Shown one piece after another: positions 44,843 to 55,100 of a stretch of DNA of 64,000 bases. The stretch's first letter is position 1; every line of letters begins with the position of its first letter. The stretch spans positions 19,124,453 through 19,188,452 of the forward strand of contig NC_044923.1 of the NCBI RefSeq assembly GCF_003576645.1. Reading direction: 5' to 3'. Below the pieces are notes generated by a model that worked only from the letters and a program-made list of their open reading frames with translations, was not told the DNA's origin and ran no database searches. The DNA is from Ipomoea triloba. Lineage: Eukaryota; Streptophyta; Magnoliopsida; Solanales; Convolvulaceae. Position numbers and translations under genes: made by a program.

Positions 44843-45142
44843 ATATCATCTTTTTATATCCCACTATCCAAAACCGTATTATATCTTACCAAAATACCCT
44901 TACCATATCTTACATACATAACCGTTATAAAGGGTATTTCTGACCATTAAATTCTTTTAAATTAACCGGGATCCCTTTTTCGGGTCAAGCTCTCAACCCT
45001 ACCCATATATCCAACCCGAATCCACATGATATAAAAGCCAAATCCTTCTTCCTTACCCGGATTCAAGCTCAAACCGAATACCCAAAACCCCCAAATCCTA
45101 AACACTGTACACATTCCCTCCAAAACCTCAAATCTTTCAACT

Positions 45143-47143
45143 ATGGCGTCCGAATCATCCACATCAACCTCATCTTCCGACACATATCAGAGGGAGTTGC
45201 GACACATTCGCACTCAGATCAAACAAGTCAAGGCGGGAAGTATCCTTGACAAAAACGGCTTCATCACCCACTCGTCAAATCCAAAGATGGCGGAGAAAGT
45301 CCTGAAAAAGTTTGAGAAGGCAGGACTAATGAAATACATGACGCACGACTACCAAACCATTCATGAACTCGACTTCACTGAATGGTTCGCGAATGCCAAG
45401 GTCACGAAGGGCAAAATAGAGAGTCGGTTCAATGAGTTCCATATCACGACCTCTGTTGGTGACCTCAGAGCGGCATTCGACTTCGCGACGTCGGAGGAAG
45501 CAGTCCAGCACCTCTCGGATTACGACTTGGACAAGCAAGCTTTTTGGGATAAAATCCGACTGGAGTCTGCTCTGACAAGAGCATCCTCTGCCCTCCGCAA
45601 GTTCCACCTAAAGGAGAGGTTTGTTCTTGCTGCCGACCTAATCATGAAATTCGTGCTCGGCAAGGTGTCTGGAACTGACGAAATCAATCTGGACATCCTC
45701 AAAATCCTCCACGCCATCTGGAACAACAACAAAATGGACTGGGCACATATCATCTTCAATTTTCTTCAACAGCAGGTGCAAAGCTCAGTCTCCAACACCA
45801 ACCTGACGATTAGTAAAAAGGTTGGTTTCGGTTTTGTTGTTCAATATCTTCTAAGTTTGAAGGGCTTAGAACTGAGGGAAGGGCGAGAGATTCATCGGAA
45901 TACCTATATGGGTAGGACGAAATCTCAAGCTCCAAAGGCTAAAGGTGTTAAGGGTGCACCTTCTCCATCGAAGCCTAAGGGAAGGGGCAAAAGGAAAGCC
46001 CCAGCCAAGGAGAAGGAATCTGATGATGAGCCTTTGGATACCCTGATCAAGAGGATCACCTTATCGAAAAGGGCTAAGAAAGCCAAAACCATCGCCATCA
46101 CTCAGATTCGAGAAGTAACACCTTCAGCAATCCAAGAACCACTTGAGAACAGGGCACAAGCCCAGGGGGAACCTCAGGCTACACTGGCCACTGAGGTTGA
46201 GAGAGTGCCCCCTACCAGGTCTCTGTCAGGAGCTTTCTCTGTAAGTTTACATGCTGATGATGATGCTGAAGGTGCTGATGAGTCTGTGGTCGAGCCTCGA
46301 GAGGAGGTTCGAGAGATTGAAGGTACTGGGATCAGTGATCCAGTACAGACAGAAGTTGAGGAACCACGAGAGGTGGTTCGAGAGGTAACAGTGGAAGCTG
46401 CATCGGCAACAGAAATCCTATCTGCTGGATCTCATGACTTTAATGATGATGCTACTACTCAGTTAGATAGTCGTGGTGAAGATGCAACAAGCCTAAGTGA
46501 CTTCTCCAGGGTTCTTCGATGGATAAACTGGAGAACATGCCCTTTTGATCAACTGATTGCACAAGCAGCAGATATGGAGGCTGAGGAGATGTTCGCGTTG
46601 AACTGGTTAAACCTCACAGAACTCCCAGCCAGTGAACTTCTTGACCTTGCCCATGAAATGAATACAATCAAGAGAAATCTTGAGAGATCTGACAAAGGGA
46701 AGGGCATAGCTGCTGATGAACAAGAAGTCGAGCCTGACACGGACCGTGAATCAGAATCCAAATTTCAAGAAGATATCAGGCTTGCCACTGCTCTATCATT
46801 GGGACATCAAGTAGAGGATACGAGAGGTCCAGGAGAGACCTCTGGGATTGCTCGAGATGATTCTGAGAATCCAATACCAACAGCCGCAATCTCCTTGTCC
46901 CAAGCAAACATTTCTGCTCTGGATGAACAGGTAGCAGCTTCGAGAGGTGAATCCGAGACCTCTGAAGCACTTGAGGTGGCACCCAGCTCAGTCATACTGC
47001 TGCCAGCTCCTGAGTCCACACCCTCAAACGACACCGATGAAGCACAGACAGTTGGAGAGGGTGATATACTGTTGCTCCAACTCCCAGGCTTTCCCATCGA
47101 TACGGAACTGCCTTCACCATGCCTACTAGCAGATGACATATAG
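45143..47143 (+). CDS. Copia 3' ORF (ORF2), copy 3, N-terminal 650 codons intact
   Basis: The longest unbroken ORF2. It shows the N-terminal domain (DFTEWFANAKVTKG; helix-rich to FLQQQVQSSVS), the basic KGRGKRKAP linker, an acidic region, and a second conserved block around LRWINWRTCPFDQLIAQA (about residues 455-520) that is lost in the copy 1 gap and interrupted in copy 2. ORF2 sequence stops near 47108 (FPIDTE), followed by about 12 foreign codons and a stop created by the inverted LTR. The SRG/GGNREAP repeats, coiled coil and C-terminal domain are absent. Confidence 0.82.
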   Translation: MASESSTSTSSSDTYQRELRHIRTQIKQVKAGSILDKNGFITHSSNPKMAEKVLKKFEKAGLMKYMTHDYQTIHELDFTEWFANAKVTKGKIESRFNEFHITTSVGDLRAAFDFATSEEAVQHLSDYDLDKQAFWDKIRLESALTRASSALRKFHLKERFVLAADLIMKFVLGKVSGTDEINLDILKILHAIWNNNKMDWAHIIFNFLQQQVQSSVSNTNLTISKKVGFGFVVQYLLSLKGLELREGREIHRNTYMGRTKSQAPKAKGVKGAPSPSKPKGRGKRKAPAKEKESDDEPLDTLIKRITLSKRAKKAKTIAITQIREVTPSAIQEPLENRAQAQGEPQATLATEVERVPPTRSLSGAFSVSLHADDDAEGADESVVEPREEVREIEGTGISDPVQTEVEEPREVVREVTVEAASATEILSAGSHDFNDDATTQLDSRGEDATSLSDFSRVLRWINWRTCPFDQLIAQAADMEAEEMFALNWLNLTELPASELLDLAHEMNTIKRNLERSDKGKGIAADEQEVEPDTDRESESKFQEDIRLATALSLGHQVEDTRGPGETSGIARDDSENPIPTAAISLSQANISALDEQVAASRGESETSEALEVAPSSVILLPAPESTPSNDTDEAQTVGEGDILLLQLPGFPIDTELPSPCLLADDI

Positions 47144-47146
47144 CAG

Positions 47147-48325
47147 TTTAAGCTTTGTAACTCTCTCAAACACTAAGATGTGTTTTCTCGCTATTTTGAA
47201 TATCAGGATGATATTCCGGATTGAGCACTTGCACTTTTGAATGTTCTAAGCAGACACCTCTTAAGATTTTCGAATCGAACCGATCTCTTACGAAAATTCC
47301 CCCTATTTTTTGACTTGTGTCTTCACGTTCTCTTTATATGAGAGTAAAGGAATAATTCCGTTGGAGGGAAAATTATTCCGTTTGAAATTTGTCTCCCATG
47401 CTGTGTATGGGACTTGCATCGTTTCAGCATTTGTCTCCCATGCTGTGTATGGGACTTGCATCGTTTCAGCATTTTTCATGGAGTGTGTGTATGGGACTTG
47501 CATCGTTTCAGCATTTTTCATGGAGTGGTGGTATGGGACTTGCATCGTTTCAGCATTTTTCATGGAGTGGTGGTCTTGTAATTGCATCGTTTCAGCATTT
47601 TTCATGGAGTGGTGGTCTTGTAATTTGAACCTTTTGTTTGGTAGTGGATATTCCATAATCCACTTTCTTGAGTCCATGCTCCACTTGCTACTTTTGGTAA
47701 AAGTTACTCTTTTTAAATTCCCATTGATCCTCGTTTTAGGGAATAAGACTGACTTTGGATTAGTGCACCTTCTATCCGTTTGTTGTGGAATTCTGATGTG
47801 GCATCCACTTCCGGCACCTCCTTAATATTTTATCTCCATGATATTCTTCTTCTCCAAACTTTATCCATGCTTCCTGACCGTCATTCAGCCTTTTGGAGAA
47901 ATGTCAGTTTATCGAGACCAAGATTGATGTCTCGATTGTCCGATGTCTTGATCCCCATGTATCGAGAGATCTATCTCTCGAACTCTGCTTATGTCTCGAA
48001 CTGGGTTATTGTATCGAGAGATCCTATCTCTCGGACTCTGCTTATGTCTCGAGACTTAGTTGATGTCTCGCAGACCCTTATTCCTCCAGTGTTGTCCCGT
48101 GCCTTCTTCTGATCTATCTATGGGATTACAACACAAGACTTTCTAAGATGTTCACACAAGTTTACCTTAAGCTTAAATATTTTCGGAGTTGAGCTCAAGT
48201 TACCCGGTTGTATTTTCGCTCTTAGTTTACTTGTCGAACTTACATTGATTCCTATCTTTCGAGACTTAGGGGATTCTAAGATACATTTTGGTATCATCAA
48301 AACCTAATACATTATGTTCCTAACA
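47147..48325 (-). repeat. Inverted 5' part of the copia 3' LTR, copy 3
   Basis: On the minus strand it starts TGTTAGG at 48325 and runs to about 47147, corresponding to the first two thirds of 29032-30804. It is directly joined to the last third in normal orientation, so the LTR is internally inverted with about 500 bp lost. A 42-bp duplication cascade lies at 47385-47620. Confidence 0.88.
47385..47620 (-). repeat. Cascade of 42-bp duplications in the inverted LTR
   Basis: GGGACTTGCATCGTTTCAGC recurs repeatedly at 42-bp steps while flanking sequence advances by about 13 bp each time. The other LTR copies have this stretch once. Confidence 0.9.
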
Positions 48326-48779
48326 GTAGGCGGGTTGGCCGAACCACTTAAAAATCTCTCTCGTATTTATTTTTCTGTCTTTTATCTCTCGCTACCTAAC
48401 TCTTGAACTGCACTGCATATAACCGCACCTCTCGAACTAACTCAAACTCGTGCTAACTAAAAGGGGATAACTTTTCCGCTACGCATAAAACTTTGTCTTC
48501 ATCTTGTGAGGTATCGGACCTAAACCTCCTAAGTCCAATACACACGAGAAGTCGAAAAAGATTTGCAAAATCTTATACAAGTCTATTCACCCCCCCCCCN
48601 NNNNNNNNNNNNNNNNNNNNNNNNNNNNNNNNNNNNNNNNNNNNNNNNNNNNNNNNNNNNNNNNNNNNNNNNNNNNNNNNNNNNNNNNNNNNNNNNNNNN
48701 NNNNNNNNNNNNNNNNNNNNNNNNNGTCTATTCACCCCCCCCCCCTCTAGACTTGTACCCCATCCCCTTGGGACCAACA
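48326..48779 (+). repeat. 3' part of the copia LTR, copy 3
   Basis: Starts GTAGGCGGGTTGGCCGAACC, matching about 30498 of copy 2, and ends GGGACCAACA. A 126-N gap (48600-48725) splits it, with GTCTATTCACCCCCC repeated on both sides. Confidence 0.88.
48600..48725. other. Assembly gap (126 N) at the LTR poly-C tract
   Basis: The flanks both contain GTCTATTCAC plus a C run, so the gap probably hides only a homopolymer or a duplicated contig end. Confidence 0.95.
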
Positions 48780-48784
48780 AATGC
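48780..48784 (+). repeat. Target-site duplication of copia copy 3, right
   Basis: AATGC directly after the LTR end, equal to 35136-35140. Confidence 0.85.
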
Positions 48785-50191
48785 ATATATGTAGTGTTAG
48801 TAGAAAATATATAAGTATCCGATGAGTGACCAGCTTGTGTTCAGTATTTTCTCAACTGTGTTTTCTTCCAAATTTTGCTCGTACTTGAGCTATGCTTGAA
48901 AAGCCCTTGGCTACTAAAAATGTTTATGAAAACTTACGTTGAAAAACGTATGCTATTTTGGTATGCAGGTTGTTAAAACCTTATTTTAAAAATGAAAATA
49001 CCATTTTTAGTGAGCGTGTACCTTACTGGAATGATGAGAAAATGATGTTAAAATGAATAAAACCTTAGTTTCAAGGAGTTACGAGGACCTTGTTGTCTTT
49101 TTACCTCGGGCTATAATTACCGAAGGTTGTCATTGAAATATGTACGGTTGTATTCGTACTTAGGCGAAGTCTATTCGCCGAGTCTCTACGTCACTCATGT
49201 ATGGCTAGACTGTGGGGGTGTGCACACTTAAGCGTATTGACTCCGTCGTCTCCAGGTTGGTGTCATTTTAATGGACCTAGGTGGGGCCACACTAGGGGCC
49301 ATTCTAATGAACCATCGTCCAAGGGACTGAGAAGAGAACTTGGGTAATGACCGCAAGCCCATGTTCCAGGTTCAATCGGTCAACGACAAGGAATATTCAA
49401 CATTTCCTATAAGGCCTCATACTTTGAAATGAAACTAAGTCGAGTTTTCACCAGTAATGGTTGAATCAATGACTATGATGAGATATGTGATACTAGTTCC
49501 AAGAAACTAGTCAAGTGATGTCTGAGAAATGGGATATTGTGAAGATGTCAAGTATGGTTGTGAAAATTCACGCGTGTATCGTGAAAATGATGAAATTCCT
49601 GGAAATGAGAAGGTTTGCAAATTCGCCTGAAAGACATGAAAATGATTTTGAGCGGCAGTTATGCTATTATTCTTATCTGAGAAAAGCTTTACATGATTTA
49701 ACTTATATACGCTACTATACTACCTGTGAATCATTTGGTTGCAGGTAGATTTTCAAATCATGGGTAAAAACTTTACGAACTTCCAAATTATTTATGTTTT
49801 CAAACCTTTGTCTACTTTTAAGTGACAACGGATTCCCTTACTTAGCCGTCGTGCTAACTATACTTCGATGTGTTTTCCTTATCAGATGCAGTGTAGCGTG
49901 GGCCCTTGTAGCCCGATGAGCTCTGAATAGGATGGACGTACAGGTCGAGGTCTACTCTATCCTAGAATAGACACCCTGGAAGAATTATTTCCATATGTAT
50001 TAAGTTTGATGTTGTATATTGATGTTGTAAGTTTAGCCTGTGCACTTAGAGTGGAGGTTGTCAAAGAGGTGATAGAATTCACTCTAGGTGTGGTGGTAGC
50101 ACCCAGTTTTCTGCTGATAAGATGTAAGCTTCCGCGATGTATTATTAGGGATTTTGTAATAAATGTAAGAGTTGAAAATTGGGGTGTTACA
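48785..50191 (+). repeat. Chromovirus LTR, right part (target of copia copy 3)
   Basis: Non-coding. The last 450 bp correspond to the terminal part of the LTR at 16265-17200 read on the minus strand (ACTTAGCCGTCGTGCTAAC, CACTCTAGGTGTGG), and it ends GGGGTGTTACA at 50191. It lacks the 163-codon ORF of that relative. Confidence 0.7.
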
Positions 50192-50412
50192 CTGTGCGAG
50201 AGGTGTGAGCTTTGAGTATTCCTATTGTACTTGCTCGAGTCATTAGCAATACAAAGGTTGGCCCTTGGCTGTAACTGTGTGTGTGTTCCGTCCCTTGCTT
50301 TCCCAAACACTAGCCTAGATAAACGAGTGTTAGCGTAGGCTGACTGCCTTGCGGACTAGGCAGGCCGTGCGGATCGAATCCAGCTAAGTAAGCCGTATTT
50401 CGCCCCGTATCA
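50192..50412. other. Unassigned junction sequence
   Basis: 221 bp between the LTR end and the rDNA fragment. I see no gene, no primer-binding site after the LTR and no rRNA similarity. Confidence 0.6.
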
Positions 50413-50702
50413 GTAGGCCACTATCCTACCATTGAAAGTTGATAGGGAAGAAATTTGAATGATGCGTCGCCGGCGCTATGGCCGTGCGATCCGTCGAGTT
50501 ATCATGAATCATCGCAGCAACGAGCAGAGCCCGCGTCGACCTTTTATCTAATAAATGCATCCCTTCCAAAAGTCGGGGTTTGTTACACGTATTAGCTCTA
50601 GAATTACTACGGTTATCCGAGTAGTAGGTAGCATCAAACAAACTATAACTGATTTAATGAGCCATTCGCATTTTCACAATTTGAATTAGTTCATACTTAC
50701 AC
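50413..50702 (-). rRNA. 18S rRNA 5' fragment (pseudogene)
   Basis: On the minus strand the sequence corresponds to roughly nucleotides 46-340 of plant 18S rRNA. Recognisable blocks include TGCGAATGGCTCATTAAATC, GATGCTACCTACT, CTCGGATAACCGTAGTAATT, GCATTTATTAGAT and TGATTCATGATAACTCGACG. The first about 45 nt (mature 5' end and the region ending AAGCCATGCATG) are missing, since TGTAAGTATGAAC joins directly to ETS-like sequence. The other end breaks at GGATAGTGGCCTAC. It is a truncated, relocated copy that cannot yield rRNA. Confidence 0.92.
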
Positions 50703-51935
50703 CTTCGTCCTCTCGCTCCGGGGAGCGAAGGGAATACAGGCAGAATCGTTGGCCCGAGGCGACAATTTCGGTCGTGCAAAACGCGTAGAAAGGGACAGAT
50801 TGGAGCTCAAAGCCCCTTGCCCACGAGGTGGACCGAATCCGAGAGCTCGGGCAATCGATCACGTGCCATGGCCGCGTCGTGCTAAGCGGCGACCATGGAA
50901 CGCTAACGATGCCTTTGCGTCCGTCCCGCGCGCCATCCAGGCAAGGCACGTTGCGAGGATGAGCGTGCGACAGAATGCGAATACGTTAAGCCGTCAATGC
51001 CGTGCCAGGTATGCAACACAGGAAACCATCGTGCGACCAAAGCCGTGCGCGCTTGTGTCGTCTTAAATGAAGAGGCGTGCAAAGCCGTGCGCGCTTGTGT
51101 CGTCTTAAATGAAGAGGCGTGCTTGGCAGGACGTCGCTGCTAGAGCAGGGATCCAACCTGACCGCACACGCCACGTCGCTGCTAGAGCAGGGATCCAACC
51201 TGACCGCACACGCCAAATACCACTCACGCACCATCTCGCATCGCGAAACACCGTATGCGCTTAACCAAGGACCGACAAGGACCGCGCACGAGCCCCTACC
51301 GATGCCGGCCATCACGACAGCAATGCACGCGCCAATAGGTACGAAAGAAACCGAATTCCGACCAATTCCACGCACGCCGAGTTGTTAGACCACGACACAA
51401 TCAGCTCCTACCTTCGGCCGAAATTTCCATTCGACTTACTTGGGCCGGAACCTACTAGTGCCGAGTCAATCCTCAGAGTGCCTCGTCTGATGCGTCCTGG
51501 TGGCCAGTGTGCGCTATTTATATTAGTGCCCGGTATTGCTACCGTTCATGCAACCCATATACGCATTTGATAGCCAATTTAACTAGTTTTTTAGAGCACC
51601 GGAGCAGAATTGAATCTGAGATCAATAATCGATTGAACGATTCTTAGCTACCTCGTGCGTTGCTTAATATAATGGGCTATGAACGCCAGTTTCCACGCAC
51701 CGATCTTTCACGCACATCGAGTTTTTCTTCGACAACACTCTCAGCTCCTACCTTCGGCCGACAATTACGTTCGACTTACTTGGGCCGGAACCTACTCATG
51801 CGCCGAGTCAATCCTCGTCGTGCCTTACTAGTCCGATGCGTCGTCGTGGCCATTGTGCGCTAGTGATGAATATCAGCACCCACTAGGTGAGTACCGTTGT
51901 TGTTTCCCGCAGCACATACGCATGAAAGGCGAAGC
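50703..51935 (-). other. External transcribed spacer / intergenic spacer-like rDNA
   Basis: GC-rich sequence lying upstream of the 18S fragment in rRNA sense, with CGTGCG-rich motifs usual for plant ETS. Two 42-bp exact duplications occur at 51039-51122 and 51132-51215. Two diverged copies of a longer block (TCAGCTCCTACCTTCGGCCG) begin at 51401 and 51741, 340 bp apart, like subrepeats of an rDNA spacer. Identity is inferred from position and composition. Confidence 0.6.
51039..51215 (-). repeat. Two adjacent 42-bp exact duplications in rDNA spacer
   Basis: First pair starts at 51039 and 51081, second pair at 51132 and 51174. Both have exactly 42-bp spacing and unrelated sequence. Confidence 0.92.
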
Positions 51936-52145
51936 CTTGATTTTCTTTTGCTCGCGTGTGCATTTACCTAGTAAGATTATCAATGAAACTGAAATTCCAC
52001 AATTGACTAGAAGTAGTCAATTGGGTAAGTAGCAAAAACAGATAAAATAGAAATAAAACAAAAGAAAGTGGTATGGATTAACAATACTCAAATCTAGCAT
52101 TCATACAATCAAAGTAAACAAAAAACATATGACAACCTATTGCCC

Positions 52146-52163
52146 TCCCCGGCAATGGCGCCA
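52146..52163 (-). other. Primer-binding site of the Athila-type element
   Basis: On the minus strand TGGCGCCATTGCCGGGGA, three bases after the LTR end. TGGCGCC(G/A)TTGCCGGGGA is the tRNA-Asp-type primer site usual for Athila/Tat elements. It fixes orientation and the LTR boundary. Confidence 0.85.
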
Positions 52164-52166
52164 TTT

Positions 52167-55100
52167 TGAAGAAGCAGTATTGTGTAGGGGTTGATTCGTC
52201 AAAAGATATTTGTGTTAAAACGGAAAGTCAGTGACTCCCCGAGTGTCGTTCTCGAAGGAGGGACGTGGAGGTGTGTCAAACGTTCGGGTGCTTACTTGAT
52301 TGAGTAATGCATGGGATTCGAGTGTGGTGAATGGTGGATTGTGAGTGAAAGGAGTTCAAAAGGTTTGGTTTGAGTGCAAGAAAGTAATAAAGTAAAAGAG
52401 TTTGTGAATATGTAAAAGGGTAGGGATTGGATAGTGTTCATGTATGTTGCATTGTGGTGTGACTAAGGTAATGGATAGATAATGCAAGGATGTTGGCTAT
52501 TCAAGAGTGTGTTCTCTTAGTCCTTTTCCACCTTTGTGTACTAAGGTGTGACACCCCAACTTTTCACAAGCTGAGATAGCTAAAACTTAGCACAAAAGCT
52601 GCCTATCTCAACCATCAAACATACATGGCGGAAGCGAATTATAACCTAAGGGGTATCATGCCACATCTAGGTAAGAAAACACGGCCTAGATGCATAGGCT
52701 AACCAAAAACTGAACTGCATAGTATATAAATCCCCAAACATATCCAAAAGATCCAAAATCTAAAACAAGAGTACATAGAATCTCATATTGGCACACAGGC
52801 CCAAATCATAAGTCTAAAACATAACAACCTAGTCTAAGCCGCCTCATACGGATATATCTCTATCGCGCTCACGCTTAGACTTATTGCATACCTGGAAAAC
52901 ATACAAGAAACCATTAGCAAAAGACTGCTAAGCAACCACCATTCACACCCGCAAGGAAGTATAGATATATAGTAAGTTTGTAAATAGGTTTACACACCCA
53001 TATAGAATATACACACCAACGAACTGTTCGATATTCAAAATCGGATACTCAACAACAGCAAACTGAAAGAATATATATAAACCAAGACTTCTCAACAATA
53101 CCAATATCCAACCGAATCACAAACTCAACCGAATACTCCTAAGAAACAACCAAACCGCAATATATCAAAGAATAACCAACAATCAACAAGATACAATACA
53201 ACTCAAGAGTCAACAAGGAACCAAACAGACCACAACCCAAGGATAAGCACCAAAACCTTAACTTCCAACCCTAGTACCAATTCTCCACACCAAACACCAA
53301 GCCCGAAAGTTAGAAGTTAGGTACACAGGGGTAAAAACCCAATCACAGGGACCGAAGTCCAAAGTTAGTTCCACAGTTAGTTCATCCTCAAACAGAGCAA
53401 GAGATACTCAAAGATCCACCACTCCATATCCAACCTCAGACTCATCCCAAGAACAACAACTCATAATGTTCATCCCAGAACATAAACACAACATATACTC
53501 AGGAAAAATAACCAAGGATTCAACCAACCAATACATCAAGATAATGAATCAAGAGACATGAATAAGTGCTCAAGAACCAAGGAAAAATACTCAAAATAAT
53601 ATCCCAACAAGTTCCAGAAACAAGGGTGAAACAACCATACAACAGACCAACAAAATAGCTACTGGAAACAGAAGTTCAGAAGAACCAACGGATCACCCTA
53701 GCGGAATCACCAGCTCCGCCACACCCTTCCGCCTCAACCGGCGGCACTCCCCGGCGGATCACCTTGGTCCGCCGCCCTCTTCCGCCAGAAGGGGCGGCGC
53801 TGCCCAGCGGATCGCCATCCTCCGTCACTCCATTCCTCTATTGTTCTTGCAGACCACTTAGGCGGGACACATTATACCACCTAACCTTACCGCAAGAGCA
53901 ACTCCAAACCACTCCCAAACCAGAACAGACAGAATAGCAAAGTTCATTCCCAGAATATAAAAAGAGGATCAGATTACTCAGATTACAACTCCCAGAAGCC
54001 AAATAAGCAAGGAATCCATACCAATAAATATCCATAAACATCTATATGCAAAGGATCAAGGACACAAGTTCATAATCCATCAAAACGACTTCACAGACAA
54101 CAACAAATAGGCTAAGCAGCAAAGAAATACTCAGGATTCCCATACACCAAGTAATATTCATAGATTAAGAGGGTAAAATAGATTTTGTGAGACATGATAG
54201 TTACCTCTTGAAGCACACTTCACCCAAGAACTCTTAAACCTTCTCACTAAGCTTCACCTTCACCTTGATCATCTTTTCCCAAAAGATCCCCAAAAGAATA
54301 ACATAAGAACTTGTATAAAGATTATGAAAATAACATGATGCAAGGTGTATTCTTAGAAATAAACACTTACCCAAGCACTAGCAACCCTAAAAGAGCAATC
54401 TTGACTTGAATCTTGAAGGTGAAGGGGTAGTGTATGGTGTAGGGTTTTTAGGAGAATTTAGGTTGAGAGTGAATTGTTTGCAGGGAAGGAAAAAGGAATG
54501 GTAGGGTTGATACAAGTTCCTTTTATATTATGGGAGAAATCATTACATACATAAAATATATTACACTAGGGTAACTAGAGTAGATAATGGGCTTTTTAAG
54601 AGAATGGGTCTTGCACAAATTAATATAATACTAGTAAGTAGGAATTTGATCTTTCAAGAACAAATATATATATACATATTGGGCCATTATAAAATGCTCC
54701 ATAGAAATTGTAAGGATTCAATAAAATAAATAAATCCCTTACAAGAATTAGATCAAGAATTGGGCCTTAGAATTAATAAATAATTCCGGAATGAAATATA
54801 TGTATATCAATTGGAAGGATTGAGCCCAATTAAGTCAAATAAAATACCCAGTGGAATTTAATCACCGGTCTTAAGGCTTGAATGAAATTTACGGGGTGTT
54901 ACATAAGGCTTCTTTGACTTAGGAATGTCTTTAAGCATCTAAAGCTCTAAGAGGAATTTTATCAAACACTTAAGCTACACACTATCCTACTATTCTTAAG
55001 AAGTCCATAGGAACTATGATTGTGTCAAGCTTCAAATCCTAACTCTAATCAAAGACATGAAAGAGTCAAGAGCTCAATTTATCATCTAGATTGGCCAAAT

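Larger units (their letters stand above)
35141..48779 (+). mobile_element. SIRE-like Ty1/copia retrotransposon, copy 3 (composite, rearranged)
   Basis: Bounded by TGTTAGG at 35141 and CCAACA at 48779 with a 5-bp AATGC direct repeat outside each end. Inside: 5' LTR cut at about 36833, then integrase (gag, protease and the first half of integrase deleted), RT, part of RNase H, an inserted pol-less chromovirus (38912-43980), the copia spacer from 43981, ORF2, and a 3' LTR whose 5' part is inverted. Without the nested element it is about 8.6 kb. Confidence 0.85.

Noticed and set aside
50192..50412. Chromovirus primer-binding site after the LTR end at 50191
   Set aside because: No initiator-Met tRNA complement (TGGTATCAGAGC) is present, so this LTR is not followed by an element's internal start.
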